Shown here: one piece after another, positions 17,845 to 26,951 of the stretch
How positions within the stretch are numbered: the first letter of the stretch is position 1
Layout: each line of letters begins with the position of its first letter
Virus record (IMG/VR): IMGVR_UViG_3300025030_000050
Location: 49,350 to 113,349 of that record
Length of the DNA: 64,000 nucleotides
Source: a virus
Direction: 5' to 3' (one strand)
Notes under the pieces: model-generated
Databases searched by the model: none
Told to the model about the DNA's origin: nothing
The model's input: only the letters and a program-made list of their open reading frames with translations
Translations under genes and position numbers: made by a program

Positions 17845-18501
17845 TTAACCCTCCATATTTTGCAATTTCTTCACATGTTTATATAAAGCATATGTTGACC
17901 AATTTATTTCTAAAGTTGACAAATGCCCTATATCTATAGTCGTATCACAAAAAATACGATACCCATTCTGTTTCAATTTATAACAAAAACCAATATCTTC
18001 TCCAACAAGACTTCCTTTTTCATCTCTACCAAATTCAAACCAAGGAGGGTCTATCTTCAAAAAGACCTCAGTATTATACAATACGCAACCACATCCAGTA
18101 GCATCAATTTCGAGCAACTCTTTTCTTTCTCTCGAATCTAAAATATCCTCATCTGAAACATGGACATACATACTTGGAATCCCGCGATATAAAATACAAT
18201 CAAATCCCGGATACCTACGATGAACTATAGAAGAAGTTACATCTTTATTATGAGATAAAAGTTTTTCAATCGTATCTACAGGGAATACCTGATCACTGTC
18301 CATCATCAATAAATGAGTACAACCATTTTCTAAAGCTCTTTCAACTAGCTGATTTCTAACATCAGCAATATTCATTCCACTATATTGAGGCCTTAGATAT
18401 AAAAAACTCGGCTTTCGCATCATTACAAAACTATCAAGAAACGCTGCTGGGACCGTTGGGTCTACTAATGGAATTCCTATAGCAAGTTTAATTTTTTCCA
18501 T
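17845..18501 (-). CDS. GT-A glycosyltransferase-like protein (paralogue 1)
   Basis: 218 residues. Begins with KLAIGIPLVDPT, then DVRNQLVERAL, and THLLMMDSDQVFP, whose DSD is a likely metal-binding DxD. Further motifs are SHNKDVTSSIVHRRYP and EDIGFCYKLKQNGYRI. It is clearly related to 21735-22364 and 25518-26129. Likely transfers a sugar from a nucleotide-sugar donor; acceptor unknown. It opens a six-gene sugar cluster inserted between tail tube and tail completion genes. Confidence 0.75.
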   Translation of the reverse strand: MEKIKLAIGIPLVDPTVPAAFLDSFVMMRKPSFLYLRPQYSGMNIADVRNQLVERALENGCTHLLMMDSDQVFPVDTIEKLLSHNKDVTSSIVHRRYPGFDCILYRGIPSMYVHVSDEDILDSRERKELLEIDATGCGCVLYNTEVFLKIDPPWFEFGRDEKGSLVGEDIGFCYKLKQNGYRIFCDTTIDIGHLSTLEINWSTYALYKHVKKLQNMEG

Positions 18502-18514
18502 AATTTCTCCCGAA

Positions 18515-19306
18515 TTATAGGTTATTCAAAAACTCTTCAATTTCTTTATCTGTTTTATTTTGTTTCTTCAAAAGATAAAGACACTTATTTCTTTTTAATA
18601 GTTTATCAACATTTAAGCTTTTAACTGTTGATTCATGTGCTTGATGTAAAGTCAGTAGATCATCTCTTAAGATAAATCCTATCCCACTTTTTTCTACATC
18701 GTCCCTAAAGGCATCATCATCATAAGCATAGCCCTTACTAAATCTTTCATCAAATCCACCCATCTTTAAATAATTTTCTTTTGATAAACAACTACAAAAA
18801 TGATATCTCGCATTCCTAAATTTTGTATGTTGATACCAAGAATGATGTTCGTATTTAAAACTATCAAAGGAATCAGAGAATAATTTAAATTTGTGGATAT
18901 TCTCACAACCGCATACTATATAAGAATTTGGTTGATTGTCAAAGATCTTGTCAAACCCGGCCAGAATATTTTCTTTATGAAAAACTTCTGGATTTGTTAT
19001 GCAAATATATTCACCGCTCGCTTTAGAAACACCTAAATTAAATAATGGAGCGGGGTTATGATTATTGATAAAATTAGATTCTACCAACTTGATATCAATA
19101 TACTTATCGGCATTTTTAGTAAAAAACTTTAATATTTCTTTTAATTTATGGTGTTCTTTACCATCCTCTCTGTTTTTAACATCTTCAACAATTATTACTT
19201 CATAATCATCTCTATTTTTATAATGATGATAGTAAGACAACAATGTATTATGCAGCCATCCAGCCCTTTTTATATACGGGAATACTATTGAATATTTTTT
19301 ACTCAT
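18515..19306 (-). CDS. Glycosyltransferase, GT2-like
   Basis: 263 residues. YSIVFPYIKRAGWLHNTLLS and VIIVEDVKNRED give the GT-A nucleotide-binding start. FNLGVSKASGEYICITNPEVF matches the acceptor-side strand, and GGFDERFSKGYAYDDDAF is the usual GGFDE motif. The C-terminus is Lys-rich and helical. Overlaps the next upstream gene by 8 bases, so part of the same sugar operon. Confidence 0.8.
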   Translation of the reverse strand: MSKKYSIVFPYIKRAGWLHNTLLSYYHHYKNRDDYEVIIVEDVKNREDGKEHHKLKEILKFFTKNADKYIDIKLVESNFINNHNPAPLFNLGVSKASGEYICITNPEVFHKENILAGFDKIFDNQPNSYIVCGCENIHKFKLFSDSFDSFKYEHHSWYQHTKFRNARYHFCSCLSKENYLKMGGFDERFSKGYAYDDDAFRDDVEKSGIGFILRDDLLTLHQAHESTVKSLNVDKLLKRNKCLYLLKKQNKTDKEIEEFLNNL

Positions 19307-20123
19307 TAATACCAGCCATTAATTTTAGAAGAAAATTGTCAAAGGTTTCAATATTTTCTTGTGTTACAATATTTTCGTATTCACTAGTTTTTTCAGCACC
19401 AGCAAACCAATGAATACCAACCGTATTCTCAAATAAATTAGAGTGCTTGCCAAAAATTAATTCAATTTGTCTCCAGTCAAATGGATAGACAGTTGTAAAT
19501 GGAATATTATCAATTTTACATTCATGTTTTTCTGAAAAATCTTCAGTATTTTTTTTGTTATATTTAAAAAAAGAAGTAAATAAATCTCTCCCAATTGTTT
19601 GATATTGCAAATTATCTATTTTATTTATAGAGTTTACACACATATCAAACAATTGTTTAAAAAATTTATTATCCCCAGCACTTGCCAAAAATCCAATATT
19701 ATGACAATTATAGTGATAACAAATTAGAGTATCTTTATTTTCAAATTTATTAAAAATTTTATCTACAGAAGAAGTATAAAAAATATCAAAGTCTGACCAC
19801 AAGCCCCCAACAGATGAAAGCAAACTCAATCTTAATAAATCCGACTTATGAACTTCAGATATTTCTTTGGCTAATTTAAAATCAGTTTCAACCAAAGACA
19901 CATTTTTTATATTAGCCAAATCATCAAAATAGTCCTTCCCTACAGGGCAATATTTTTTTTGTTCAAACCCATCCCATTTAATTTCTTTATTAATATTTTT
20001 AGGATAGTAAACAAAAATTTGCCAATCCGGGTTTAATTTAGAAAAAGAAACAACTGTCAAATATTTCATATAAGACAATGGTTTATTTTTACCCCAATAT
20101 AGATGAATTTTCTTAGGTATCAT
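19299..20123 (-). CDS. Glycosyltransferase with DxD, GT32-like
   Basis: 274 residues. Starts IPKKIHLYWGKNKPLSYMKY, a typical GT32/capsular sugar transferase opening. It carries SDLLRLSLLSSVGGLWSDFD, where the DFD is the donor-metal motif, then GFLASAGDN and GIHWFAG. Its start overlaps the methyltransferase stop by 4 bases (20120-20123). Confidence 0.82.
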   Translation of the reverse strand: MIPKKIHLYWGKNKPLSYMKYLTVVSFSKLNPDWQIFVYYPKNINKEIKWDGFEQKKYCPVGKDYFDDLANIKNVSLVETDFKLAKEISEVHKSDLLRLSLLSSVGGLWSDFDIFYTSSVDKIFNKFENKDTLICYHYNCHNIGFLASAGDNKFFKQLFDMCVNSINKIDNLQYQTIGRDLFTSFFKYNKKNTEDFSEKHECKIDNIPFTTVYPFDWRQIELIFGKHSNLFENTVGIHWFAGAEKTSEYENIVTQENIETFDNFLLKLMAGINE

Positions 20124-20668
20124 TTATTCTCCCAAATCGCATACGTATTTTTGTCAATATTATCTGTAGATGTTTTAAACCCAAATTTTTTAAATACTCT
20201 ATCTGGTATAAAACATTTGTGCTCTTGATATTTGTTTATTCCAGTGCCTTTCCAATCTGAATCTGGAGAGTTCTCCATCCATTCAAATATATTATTTTTC
20301 TGACCCAACCAATTGATGTTAATATTGTCAAAGAAATGAGATGGTGTATAAATAATAACCTTTTTTCTAGCCATTCTTTTCATCTTTTTTATAAGATTAT
20401 AAGCTTCTTTAAAATCAAGATGCTCTAATATATCTAAGGCAATTACAACATCAATTGTGTTTATTCCAAATTCATATTTTGTTATATCGGCACAAATAGC
20501 ATTTACGCCCAGCAACTTAATTTTATTTATATAAGGCTCATATATATCAAATCCAACAAAAGATTTACACCTTAACCCCATAACCTCTTGCAATACCCCG
20601 CATCCAAGGCTTGAAACAGAATCGTTTCCAGTTATTTCTTTTTGAACTAAATCACCTAGCCAATTCAT
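20120..20668 (-). CDS. Class I SAM-dependent methyltransferase
   Basis: 182 residues. Motif I appears as SSLGCGVLQEVM, with an acidic FVGFDIYEPY ending strand 2, and IDVVIALDILEHLDFKEAY is the characteristic motif IV/post-IV of small-molecule methyltransferases. No DNA-methylase NPPY motif, so a sugar or lipid substrate is likelier given the glycosyltransferase neighbours. Substrate is inference. Confidence 0.8.
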   Translation of the reverse strand: MNWLGDLVQKEITGNDSVSSLGCGVLQEVMGLRCKSFVGFDIYEPYINKIKLLGVNAICADITKYEFGINTIDVVIALDILEHLDFKEAYNLIKKMKRMARKKVIIYTPSHFFDNININWLGQKNNIFEWMENSPDSDWKGTGINKYQEHKCFIPDRVFKKFGFKTSTDNIDKNTYAIWENK

Positions 20669-20676
20669 AGTAAGCC

Positions 20677-21738
20677 TTAAATAAAATTAATATGTTTTGG
20701 TTTATCTTTGATACAATAATTTATGAATTCATTTTTAGCTTTATAAAGACAAGGATTTTTACATCTCAGATCAGGATTATGAGATTTAAACATATTGATC
20801 TTGTCATCACTCATCCACAAATCTTTGAACGATTGATTTTTTATAGAACCAATCTTCCCTTTTTTATTATACGCAAGTGTACAGCAAGTATAGACATTAT
20901 AATCAGCCCCTACATAAGCAAGTAAATCTTTTGTAGGACAAAAATTATAGTCTTGAACTCCCTCAAACATGTCTTTCATTCTATCATTAAAAAGATTAAA
21001 AACAGTAAAATTATCATCAGATAGTTCTTGAGCTTTTTTAGCCAACTCAAAAGAATCTTCATATATGCCATCAAAATAAGAATAGCCATCTGGGGTAAAA
21101 GCAGCAGATATTCTAAAATTATCTACTCCAATTTCTTTAAATAATTTTGCTGCATCAAATATTTCTTTGTAATTATATTTGTTAACAACAAATCCTGCTC
21201 CTATAACACTATCTTTTTTGTATTTAACTAAATTTTTAATATTTTCAATAGTCCTGAAAAACATCTTTTTATTTACTTTTCTAAAAGATGAATATGTTTC
21301 TGGTGTAGCACAATCAACTGATATTCTAACCCAAGCTGAATCGCTTAAAATCTTACACAATTCATCATCTAACGCCATGCCATTTGAAACTAGAGCTAGT
21401 TCTAGTTTTCTATCTAATATATCTCTGAATATATTTTTAATTTTTGGGTGGACAAGAGGCTCTCCTCCTCCGGTTATTTGAATAGCTCTTACCCCCATAT
21501 CAACACAAGAATCTAACGTTTCAACAATTTTTTCATAAGAAAGTAAGTCTTTATCATTAAATATTTCATTTGATTTATTCCCCTTCAAGCGATACGCACA
21601 TGTTAAACAAGAATTGTTACACTTATTTGACGGAATAATCTGGACTTGCAATGGATTTGGTTGTTCTCCATCTTTAAACTGAATTAATTTGTCAAAGCTA
21701 TGAATAATTTTGTATGGTGAATATTCCTCTTTAATCAT
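20677..21738 (-). CDS. Radical SAM protein with SPASM-like C-terminus
   Basis: 353 residues. The CNNSCLTC motif (CxxxCxxC, near residue 40) binds the 4Fe-4S cluster; QITGGGEPLVHP is the GGEP SAM-binding motif. The C-terminal half has CPTKD, YTCCTL and RCKNPC, consistent with a SPASM/twitch cluster. Such enzymes modify sugars, peptides or cofactors. In this operon, a role in making or modifying a sugar for the glycosyltransferases is plausible but unproven. Overlaps the next glycosyltransferase start by 4 bases. Confidence 0.85.
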   Translation of the reverse strand: MIKEEYSPYKIIHSFDKLIQFKDGEQPNPLQVQIIPSNKCNNSCLTCAYRLKGNKSNEIFNDKDLLSYEKIVETLDSCVDMGVRAIQITGGGEPLVHPKIKNIFRDILDRKLELALVSNGMALDDELCKILSDSAWVRISVDCATPETYSSFRKVNKKMFFRTIENIKNLVKYKKDSVIGAGFVVNKYNYKEIFDAAKLFKEIGVDNFRISAAFTPDGYSYFDGIYEDSFELAKKAQELSDDNFTVFNLFNDRMKDMFEGVQDYNFCPTKDLLAYVGADYNVYTCCTLAYNKKGKIGSIKNQSFKDLWMSDDKINMFKSHNPDLRCKNPCLYKAKNEFINYCIKDKPKHINFI

Positions 21739-22364
21739 TTTTCTCCCCTATTCCAAATTGCCGAAAACTCTTTATCTACTTCAACTGTCCCCAAATGTTT
21801 ATTTGTACAACTCGTATCTATAAATATTTTATAGCCAGCTTGTTTAACTAAATTACAAAAATAAACGTCTTCACCAATATCGAATTGAATGTTAGGATCT
21901 GGATTTTTCATAAAAGAAAAATAAGGCTTTTTAATTTTGTTGAAAACATCCATATTAACTAATAAACATGCTGCGCCAACACTATCTACTTCAATTAACT
22001 CATTCTCTGGGACATTATCTATCGTTTTATAATTGTTTATCATACCATTAAAAGCACAGACTGAATATGGTGTAGTCCTCATAAAAGACAACCCAGATAC
22101 AATAGGTAAGTTGTGTGAAAGTAACTTAATTATTGTATCTGGGTTATGTCGATGGTCTACATCAAGAAAAAGTATGTGCGTACAGTTGTATTTTTGTGCG
22201 GCGTCAACTAATTGATTTCTCATTGATGCCAGTCCTTGATAACCACCAGCTCTAAAAAATACGTGATTATCAGGCTTGCGCATAGCCATGAACGATTCAA
22301 AAAATTCAACTGGTACTGTATTGTGTGTTAATGGCACTCCTATAGCTAATTTTACGTCTTTCAT
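21735..22364 (-). CDS. GT-A glycosyltransferase-like protein (paralogue 2)
   Basis: 209 residues. KLAIGVPLTHNTVP, SMRNQLVDAAQ, THILFLDVDHRHNPDTI with a DVD metal motif, and GEDVYFCNLVKQAGYKIF. Highly similar in layout to paralogues 1 and 3. A CGGGAGA ribosome binding site lies upstream. First gene of the sugar cluster in transcription order. Confidence 0.78.
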   Translation of the reverse strand: MKDVKLAIGVPLTHNTVPVEFFESFMAMRKPDNHVFFRAGGYQGLASMRNQLVDAAQKYNCTHILFLDVDHRHNPDTIIKLLSHNLPIVSGLSFMRTTPYSVCAFNGMINNYKTIDNVPENELIEVDSVGAACLLVNMDVFNKIKKPYFSFMKNPDPNIQFDIGEDVYFCNLVKQAGYKIFIDTSCTNKHLGTVEVDKEFSAIWNRGEK

Positions 22365-22419
22365 TTTTCTCCCGATAATGAATGTTTTATTTTTCTTATC
22401 GGAAAATTATAAAAAGACT

Positions 22420-22839
22420 TTAACTTTTTTGAATAACAACGTTAAATTCGATTGAGTAAACCCAAGATTCATCTTCTTCTATCCAAAACGGGCCAAATAT
22501 ATTCTTTAACCCCATTCTATGACTATTATATCCTGTTATAGATAATTTATAATTATTAAACTGAGTAATTAAATAGCCTAAAATCGTACCTGCTTCAGAA
22601 GAAGAATTTATTGTATTAGAATGAATATTAAATTGGCAAGTGATGTCATCAATCGCTTGTGTCTGATCAGAAACTGAATTAAAAAAACAGTCATAAGAAT
22701 GGTTAAATAAAAAATATCTAACAAATGGAAAGACTGGAACTTGTGGGGCCTTTACAAAATATAACCTGCTACCTATAGATGTATTAAAATTACTAGAAGC
22801 CGTTCCCCTTGAATAAATTGCAGTAGAAATAGAATTCAT
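22420..22839 (-). CDS. Tail completion protein (DUF3168-like)
   Basis: 139 residues. GSRLYFVKAPQVPVFPFVRY is the characteristic strand of the DUF3168/gp17-like tail completion family, and FNVVIQKS is a typical end. Its start overlaps the gp10-like stop by a base. It caps the tail tube at the head side. Confidence 0.7.
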   Translation of the reverse strand: MNSISTAIYSRGTASSNFNTSIGSRLYFVKAPQVPVFPFVRYFLFNHSYDCFFNSVSDQTQAIDDITCQFNIHSNTINSSSEAGTILGYLITQFNNYKLSITGYNSHRMGLKNIFGPFWIEEDESWVYSIEFNVVIQKS

Positions 22840-23306
22840 TATTTTCCTAAATATTTTTTAAATATATTTAAAATTTCAGATGTATTTTGCTTTAACTGTG
22901 GTCTCAAAAATGGCCTTTTAGCAGAATACCATGTCAGGCCCAACTCATGTCTGACACCGTTATCATTTGTAGTTCCAACTCTCCCAAAAATTGCTTGGAT
23001 ATTGTTACCATAAATAATTGGGCTTATTTTGCTATCTCCACTTTCTGCCCCACCACTTTCTCCCCCAGATGTCACCCAAGAAATAGACCCGTTCAAATCA
23101 CCAGTATCTGGAGCAGGAGGAACACCAGGGACAGAAGCTTGATGCAAACCTTGTCCTGGGACTTTAGATGGCCACATTCTGCCCGTACCTTCAATCATAG
23201 AATCTCTAACATTAGCTGTCACGGCGACACAGCTTTCTTTAATTGCTTCTTCGCCAATAGTTTTAACAGCAGCCAAAACCTTGTCGTCAAACCAAACAGC
23301 TTTCAT
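22839..23306 (-). CDS. HK97 gp10-like neck protein
   Basis: 155 residues. Features PGQGLHQASVPGVPPAPDTG followed by DLNGSISW and a C-terminal AKRPFLRPQLKQN, both hallmarks of HK97 gp10-like minor structural proteins at the head-tail joint. Overlaps the head closure gene by 4 bases. Confidence 0.8.
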   Translation of the reverse strand: MKAVWFDDKVLAAVKTIGEEAIKESCVAVTANVRDSMIEGTGRMWPSKVPGQGLHQASVPGVPPAPDTGDLNGSISWVTSGGESGGAESGDSKISPIIYGNNIQAIFGRVGTTNDNGVRHELGLTWYSAKRPFLRPQLKQNTSEILNIFKKYLGK

Positions 23307-23620
23307 TCTACTTTCTTCAATTCTAATGATAGCGTAATATTCTTATTGGCGAGATTATCTACAAAATTTATTTGATATAATATACCATCACAAAATGCCC
23401 TATCTTTCTCTGTTACAACAATATCTTTTGGAAAATCACAGTTAAAATAATGCGTAGAAATAGTTTTTGTCGAATCGTTGACAAATCTTTCCCTGGCTTT
23501 AAAAGCAATAAGAGTCCCTTTTAAAGTCTTAATGCCATACCAAGACGTTGTGTAACCACCCATTCCATCAGAAACAGATGTCTGTCTATGTATTTCTAAT
23601 TTGACTTTATGGCCAACCAT
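23303..23620 (-). CDS. Head closure / head-tail adaptor protein
   Basis: 105 residues. EIHRQTSVSDGMGGYTTSW is the start of Phage_H_T_join (SPP1 gp16-like) proteins, and RFVNDSTKTISTHYF the usual middle. It closes the connector after DNA packaging. Confidence 0.82.
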   Translation of the reverse strand: MVGHKVKLEIHRQTSVSDGMGGYTTSWYGIKTLKGTLIAFKARERFVNDSTKTISTHYFNCDFPKDIVVTEKDRAFCDGILYQINFVDNLANKNITLSLELKKVE

Positions 23621-23622
23621 TA

Positions 23623-24780
23623 CTATACCTTGCGTTTTTTATATCTTTCAAGAATCATTTTAGCTTCTTTTGGAAAATCTCCAGCTTCAAAAACAGATAA
23701 AACAGAATTATTACCAACCCTATATTGAGTTAGGCCAAACCCATCTTCATTCCTTCTATTGTAAAAATACTTCACCAATATTTTTACCGCCAGTTGCAAA
23801 TTTTTCGGCATATTGTCAGCAGAATACCCAGCAGTATAATCAACATAGATATTTCTAAAACCTTCTGGCCATCCACCAAATTTCCGAATTTGAGCTTTAT
23901 CTAAATCAACATAAAAACTATCTTCATGATCGTCTGTTTTATATAAATCAACCCAATTACTGTCTATCACATTTAGCCCATACACAGGAATCAATTCTGT
24001 GGACTTAACGCTACCGTAGACAGACGAAAGAATTTCTGCTTCCCATCCATTGCCTAAGGCGTTAATCGCGGCTACAACAGCCGTTACAGTAGTATTAGAG
24101 GCAAATGTAACAGAAGTATCGGCAGTACCATCTAAAACAAGTCTTAACCCAGTTGTAGTAACAGAGACAGTTGCTGTTGATGTTGAGTTAGTGTTTCTGA
24201 CTTTCATTACTCCAATTATCCATACCGCAACTCTATCTACTGCTGTTATGGGATAATTGTTTAAATTAATTATAGAACCGCCGCTACTATCGTACCTTTC
24301 CAATCTATAACTTGTTTCTTCAAATACGCGTCTACAATAATCAGAAACAAGTCCTTCAACATCTTCTCTGATTATATCAACTATCAGAGTTGGATCTCCG
24401 GCTTCAATATCTGAGACTATAGTTTGAGCCGCACTTTTATTGCTATCAAGTCCAAGTGTAAGTCCGGCGTCAGAACTTGTATGAGTATAAGCAATTGTCT
24501 TGCCCGTTCCAGCATTTATAGTAAAAAGTCTTGTTGTAGAAGAATATGATACAGCAAATGTTATTACACCTGTGCCGGTCAAAGTAGTGTTTGCGTTCAT
24601 TTGAGTCTGAAGATGAGAGGCTAGCCCAGATCCATCATATGTACCATCACTCAAATCTATATTTACTGGACCACCACTAGAACTAGTAAGATTAAGAGTG
24701 TTATTCGCTTTAGTTATTGTAAAATATCCTTTATCAATATCTAAAAATGTAAGACAATCATCTAAACTTACAATGGCCAT
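23623..24780 (-). CDS. gp6-like head-tail connector with two inserted beta domains
   Basis: 385 residues, several times the ~100-residue gp6-like core. Core pieces: start VSLDDCLTFLDI, VEGLVSDYCRRVFEETSYR, YDSSGGSIINLNNYPI, VDYTAGYSADNMPKNLQLA, and YRVGNNSVLSVFEAG. Two Thr/Ser-rich insertions lie at about residues 18-115 and 200-270. The insertions may decorate the neck. Core identity is from family pattern; insertion roles unknown. Confidence 0.75.
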   Translation of the reverse strand: MAIVSLDDCLTFLDIDKGYFTITKANNTLNLTSSSGGPVNIDLSDGTYDGSGLASHLQTQMNANTTLTGTGVITFAVSYSSTTRLFTINAGTGKTIAYTHTSSDAGLTLGLDSNKSAAQTIVSDIEAGDPTLIVDIIREDVEGLVSDYCRRVFEETSYRLERYDSSGGSIINLNNYPITAVDRVAVWIIGVMKVRNTNSTSTATVSVTTTGLRLVLDGTADTSVTFASNTTVTAVVAAINALGNGWEAEILSSVYGSVKSTELIPVYGLNVIDSNWVDLYKTDDHEDSFYVDLDKAQIRKFGGWPEGFRNIYVDYTAGYSADNMPKNLQLAVKILVKYFYNRRNEDGFGLTQYRVGNNSVLSVFEAGDFPKEAKMILERYKKRKV

Positions 24781-24792
24781 AATTTTACCTAA

Positions 24793-25107
24793 TTATTCTT
24801 GATCTACAAATTTATTATAAAGACTCATGTGCTCTTCAGTCAAAAAATCTTTTTCTTTACAAACTTTTAATCTGCCTTTAATTATATTTAAAACATTTTT
24901 AGGAATATAAAATTCTTTTTCAGAATCATTAGTCCATTTAACTTCTCCATCTTCTTGATGGGTTATTGAGTACAAGTCATGCTCATCTTCAGTAAAAGAC
25001 AAATATCTTAGACAATCTTGATACATACCATAAATAGTCATGTCCACTTCTTGAGGCAATAAATTTAAAAGCAAGATCCTATCAAAAACACTCAACTTAA
25101 TCAACAT
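24793..25107 (-). CDS. Hypothetical protein
   Basis: 104 residues, acidic and helical (LLLNLLPQEVDMTIYGMYQ at the start), no recognised domain. Lies between connector and a secreted FnIII protein; the C-terminal half is helical and charged, possibly a regulator or connector accessory. Confidence 0.55.
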   Translation of the reverse strand: MLIKLSVFDRILLLNLLPQEVDMTIYGMYQDCLRYLSFTEDEHDLYSITHQEDGEVKWTNDSEKEFYIPKNVLNIIKGRLKVCKEKDFLTEEHMSLYNKFVDQE

Positions 25108-25128
25108 TTAAATCTCTCCCGTCTAAAG

Positions 25129-25512
25129 TTATGGCGAAACTGAAATCGTGACTTTCTTTTCAGGGTTAACGTAGAAATTGATTGGCTTAATGATACGGTC
25201 ATGAGCCACCCATTTTACCTCAGTTGAATAATCACTTTCGTAACCATAGACATCATAAGCTGTGGCGGCGAAATAATAGGTTGTTCCAACAACAAGATCC
25301 CCTACTGAGCCCTCAACATGACCATCCACCATTGTGCCCATTTTCTGGTCAACATCTAAAGTGTATTTTTTTGACGCTGTGCCATAGTAGATCTTATACC
25401 CGGCAAGGCTGGTCTCTGCATTTGGAGACCAAGAGAACCTTGCCTCGGCAGCAAAAGCATAACTGGATAAGAATAAAACAAAAATAGTCGCAAAACAAAT
25501 TTTCTTTAACAT
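25129..25512 (-). CDS. Secreted fibronectin type III domain protein
   Basis: 127 residues. Sec signal peptide (MLKKICFATIFVLFLSSYA, cleavage after FA-A) followed by one FnIII domain: FSWSPNAETSLAGYKIYYG, then VVGTTYYFAATAYDVYG. The ATG at 25512 is favoured by AAGGTGA upstream. Exported or periplasmic, so not an obvious virion part. One of six signal-peptide proteins in the late region. It may act in surface display or exclusion; function unknown. Confidence 0.75.
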   Translation of the reverse strand: MLKKICFATIFVLFLSSYAFAAEARFSWSPNAETSLAGYKIYYGTASKKYTLDVDQKMGTMVDGHVEGSVGDLVVGTTYYFAATAYDVYGYESDYSTEVKWVAHDRIIKPINFYVNPEKKVTISVSP

Positions 25513-25517
25513 AATTT

Positions 25518-26129
25518 TCACCTTGGATTAAATCTCTCCCAATATGTTTGATCTATTTCAATTGTACCTAAATGTTTGTTATCACAACCGGTATCACAAT
25601 ATATTTTATATCCAGCCTGTTTAGCCTTTAAACAAAATGCAAAATCTTCACTTACAACACCGTCGCCAAACCTATAATTCATTTCGAACCAAGGATAATT
25701 AATTTCTTTAAAAACACTGACATCAACCAATAATGAAGCAGCTCCAATAGCATCTACTTCAATTAATTCATTTTTATTCCATTGTATTATATTCTTGAAT
25801 TTATCACCATCTTGTTCGAATATAATTGGGTCATATGGATAAGAACGCCTAAAAGATAAACCAGATACAATATCTTTATCATGTGACAATAATTTAAGGA
25901 TGGTATCGGAATGATGTCTATGATCTGTATCAAGGAACAATATATGGCTAAATGTCCCATCTTTAAGAACGGCATGAATTATTGAATTTCGTTGATCGTC
26001 TACTCTTCCCCTATTCCCAATTATTACACTATGTTGGGGTTTCTTCAACTCTATCCATGATTCAAAAAATTTGGTCGATAAAAAATCCCAGTTGCAAGGA
26101 AGACCAATGGCGATGTTAATATTACCCAT
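25518..26129 (-). CDS. GT-A glycosyltransferase-like protein (paralogue 3)
   Basis: 203 residues. NIAIGLPCNWDF, DDQRNSIIHAVL, SHILFLDTDHRHHSDT with a DTD metal motif, and GVVSEDFAFCLKAKQAGYKI. Third copy of the family. The ATG uses the last base of the upstream endonuclease stop (TAATG), so it is translationally coupled. Confidence 0.78.
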   Translation of the reverse strand: MGNINIAIGLPCNWDFLSTKFFESWIELKKPQHSVIIGNRGRVDDQRNSIIHAVLKDGTFSHILFLDTDHRHHSDTILKLLSHDKDIVSGLSFRRSYPYDPIIFEQDGDKFKNIIQWNKNELIEVDAIGAASLLVDVSVFKEINYPWFEMNYRFGDGVVSEDFAFCLKAKQAGYKIYCDTGCDNKHLGTIEIDQTYWERFNPR

Positions 26130-26857
26130 TACAAACACCAGCTAATTGCTAGTTCCGGGAAGTTTAATTTATGAGGCAATCCTTCTCTTATAATAAATTT
26201 ATCTCTTGCTAATGCTGCATCTTTAGCAGTTTTAAATGTTGTTTTGTTAAATACTGTCTTCCCATCATTTCTTACAATTGCAGAAAAAGATTTTCTCTCC
26301 GGTTTATAAGACACCCCACAATATCCAGAAGTGTTATTCGACTGTAATAATCTTTTATTAAATCCATTCTCTCTTATAGTTATAAATCTACAATTCCAAG
26401 GAGCATAAGGACCATCATTATCGATTCGATCTAATTGAAGACCTTCTTCCCATCCATTATTTAAACACCAATCATTAAACACGGGGAATTCAAACACCCA
26501 TTCACTACATACATAAATTCCACGCCCACCATAACTGTCATACGATCCATTATTCACATTTGAACATCTACTATTGATATGTTTCCAAAGTGAATAAATT
26601 TTATTCCTTGATTTTCTTCCACCCATCCCATGAATTGTGGATCTCTCTACTAATTTCTCTATTTTAAGACAGCCGCAAGATTGTGATTTCCCACTCCTCA
26701 AAACTTGTAAATTAACTAATTTAATTGTCTCTTTATCACATAAACATTTTACAACGACTAGCCTACCTTGCCTCTGACTATATGGCAAATCAGCATAAAT
26801 TACAACCCATCTTCCATAAACGCATCCCAAAACATATTCTTTTACATTATTACTCAT
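26129..26857 (-). CDS. AP2-HNH homing endonuclease
   Basis: 242 residues. N-terminal Cys motif SCGCLK, an HNH core (SLWKHINSRCSN, YGGRGIYVCSEW, LQLDRIDNDGPY, NCRFIT), then an AP2 DNA-binding domain (YCGVSYKPERKSFSAIV ... TAKDAALARDKFI). The start is set by AGGAGG six bases upstream of ATG. Free-standing mobile endonuclease between capsid-associated and glycosyltransferase genes. Confidence 0.88.
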   Translation of the reverse strand: MSNNVKEYVLGCVYGRWVVIYADLPYSQRQGRLVVVKCLCDKETIKLVNLQVLRSGKSQSCGCLKIEKLVERSTIHGMGGRKSRNKIYSLWKHINSRCSNVNNGSYDSYGGRGIYVCSEWVFEFPVFNDWCLNNGWEEGLQLDRIDNDGPYAPWNCRFITIRENGFNKRLLQSNNTSGYCGVSYKPERKSFSAIVRNDGKTVFNKTTFKTAKDAALARDKFIIREGLPHKLNFPELAISWCL

Positions 26858-26882
26858 AGTATTCCTCCTATACAATCCATAA

Positions 26883-26943
26883 TATATTGAGAGAAGAGGT
26901 GGATTAAATCTCTTGTCGGGTGCGCTCCCTATCCCTCAATATA
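26883..26943 (-). ncRNA. Predicted three-way-junction RNA element
   Basis: Outer stem TATATTGAG (26883-26891) with CTCAATATA (26935-26943). Inside are two small hairpins, AAGAG/CTCTT (26894-26898 with 26910-26914) and GGG/CCC (26918-26920 with 26927-26929). It lies between a capsid-associated gene and the homing endonuclease. Could be a terminator or processing site. Confidence 0.4.
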
Positions 26944-26951
26944 ACTATATT

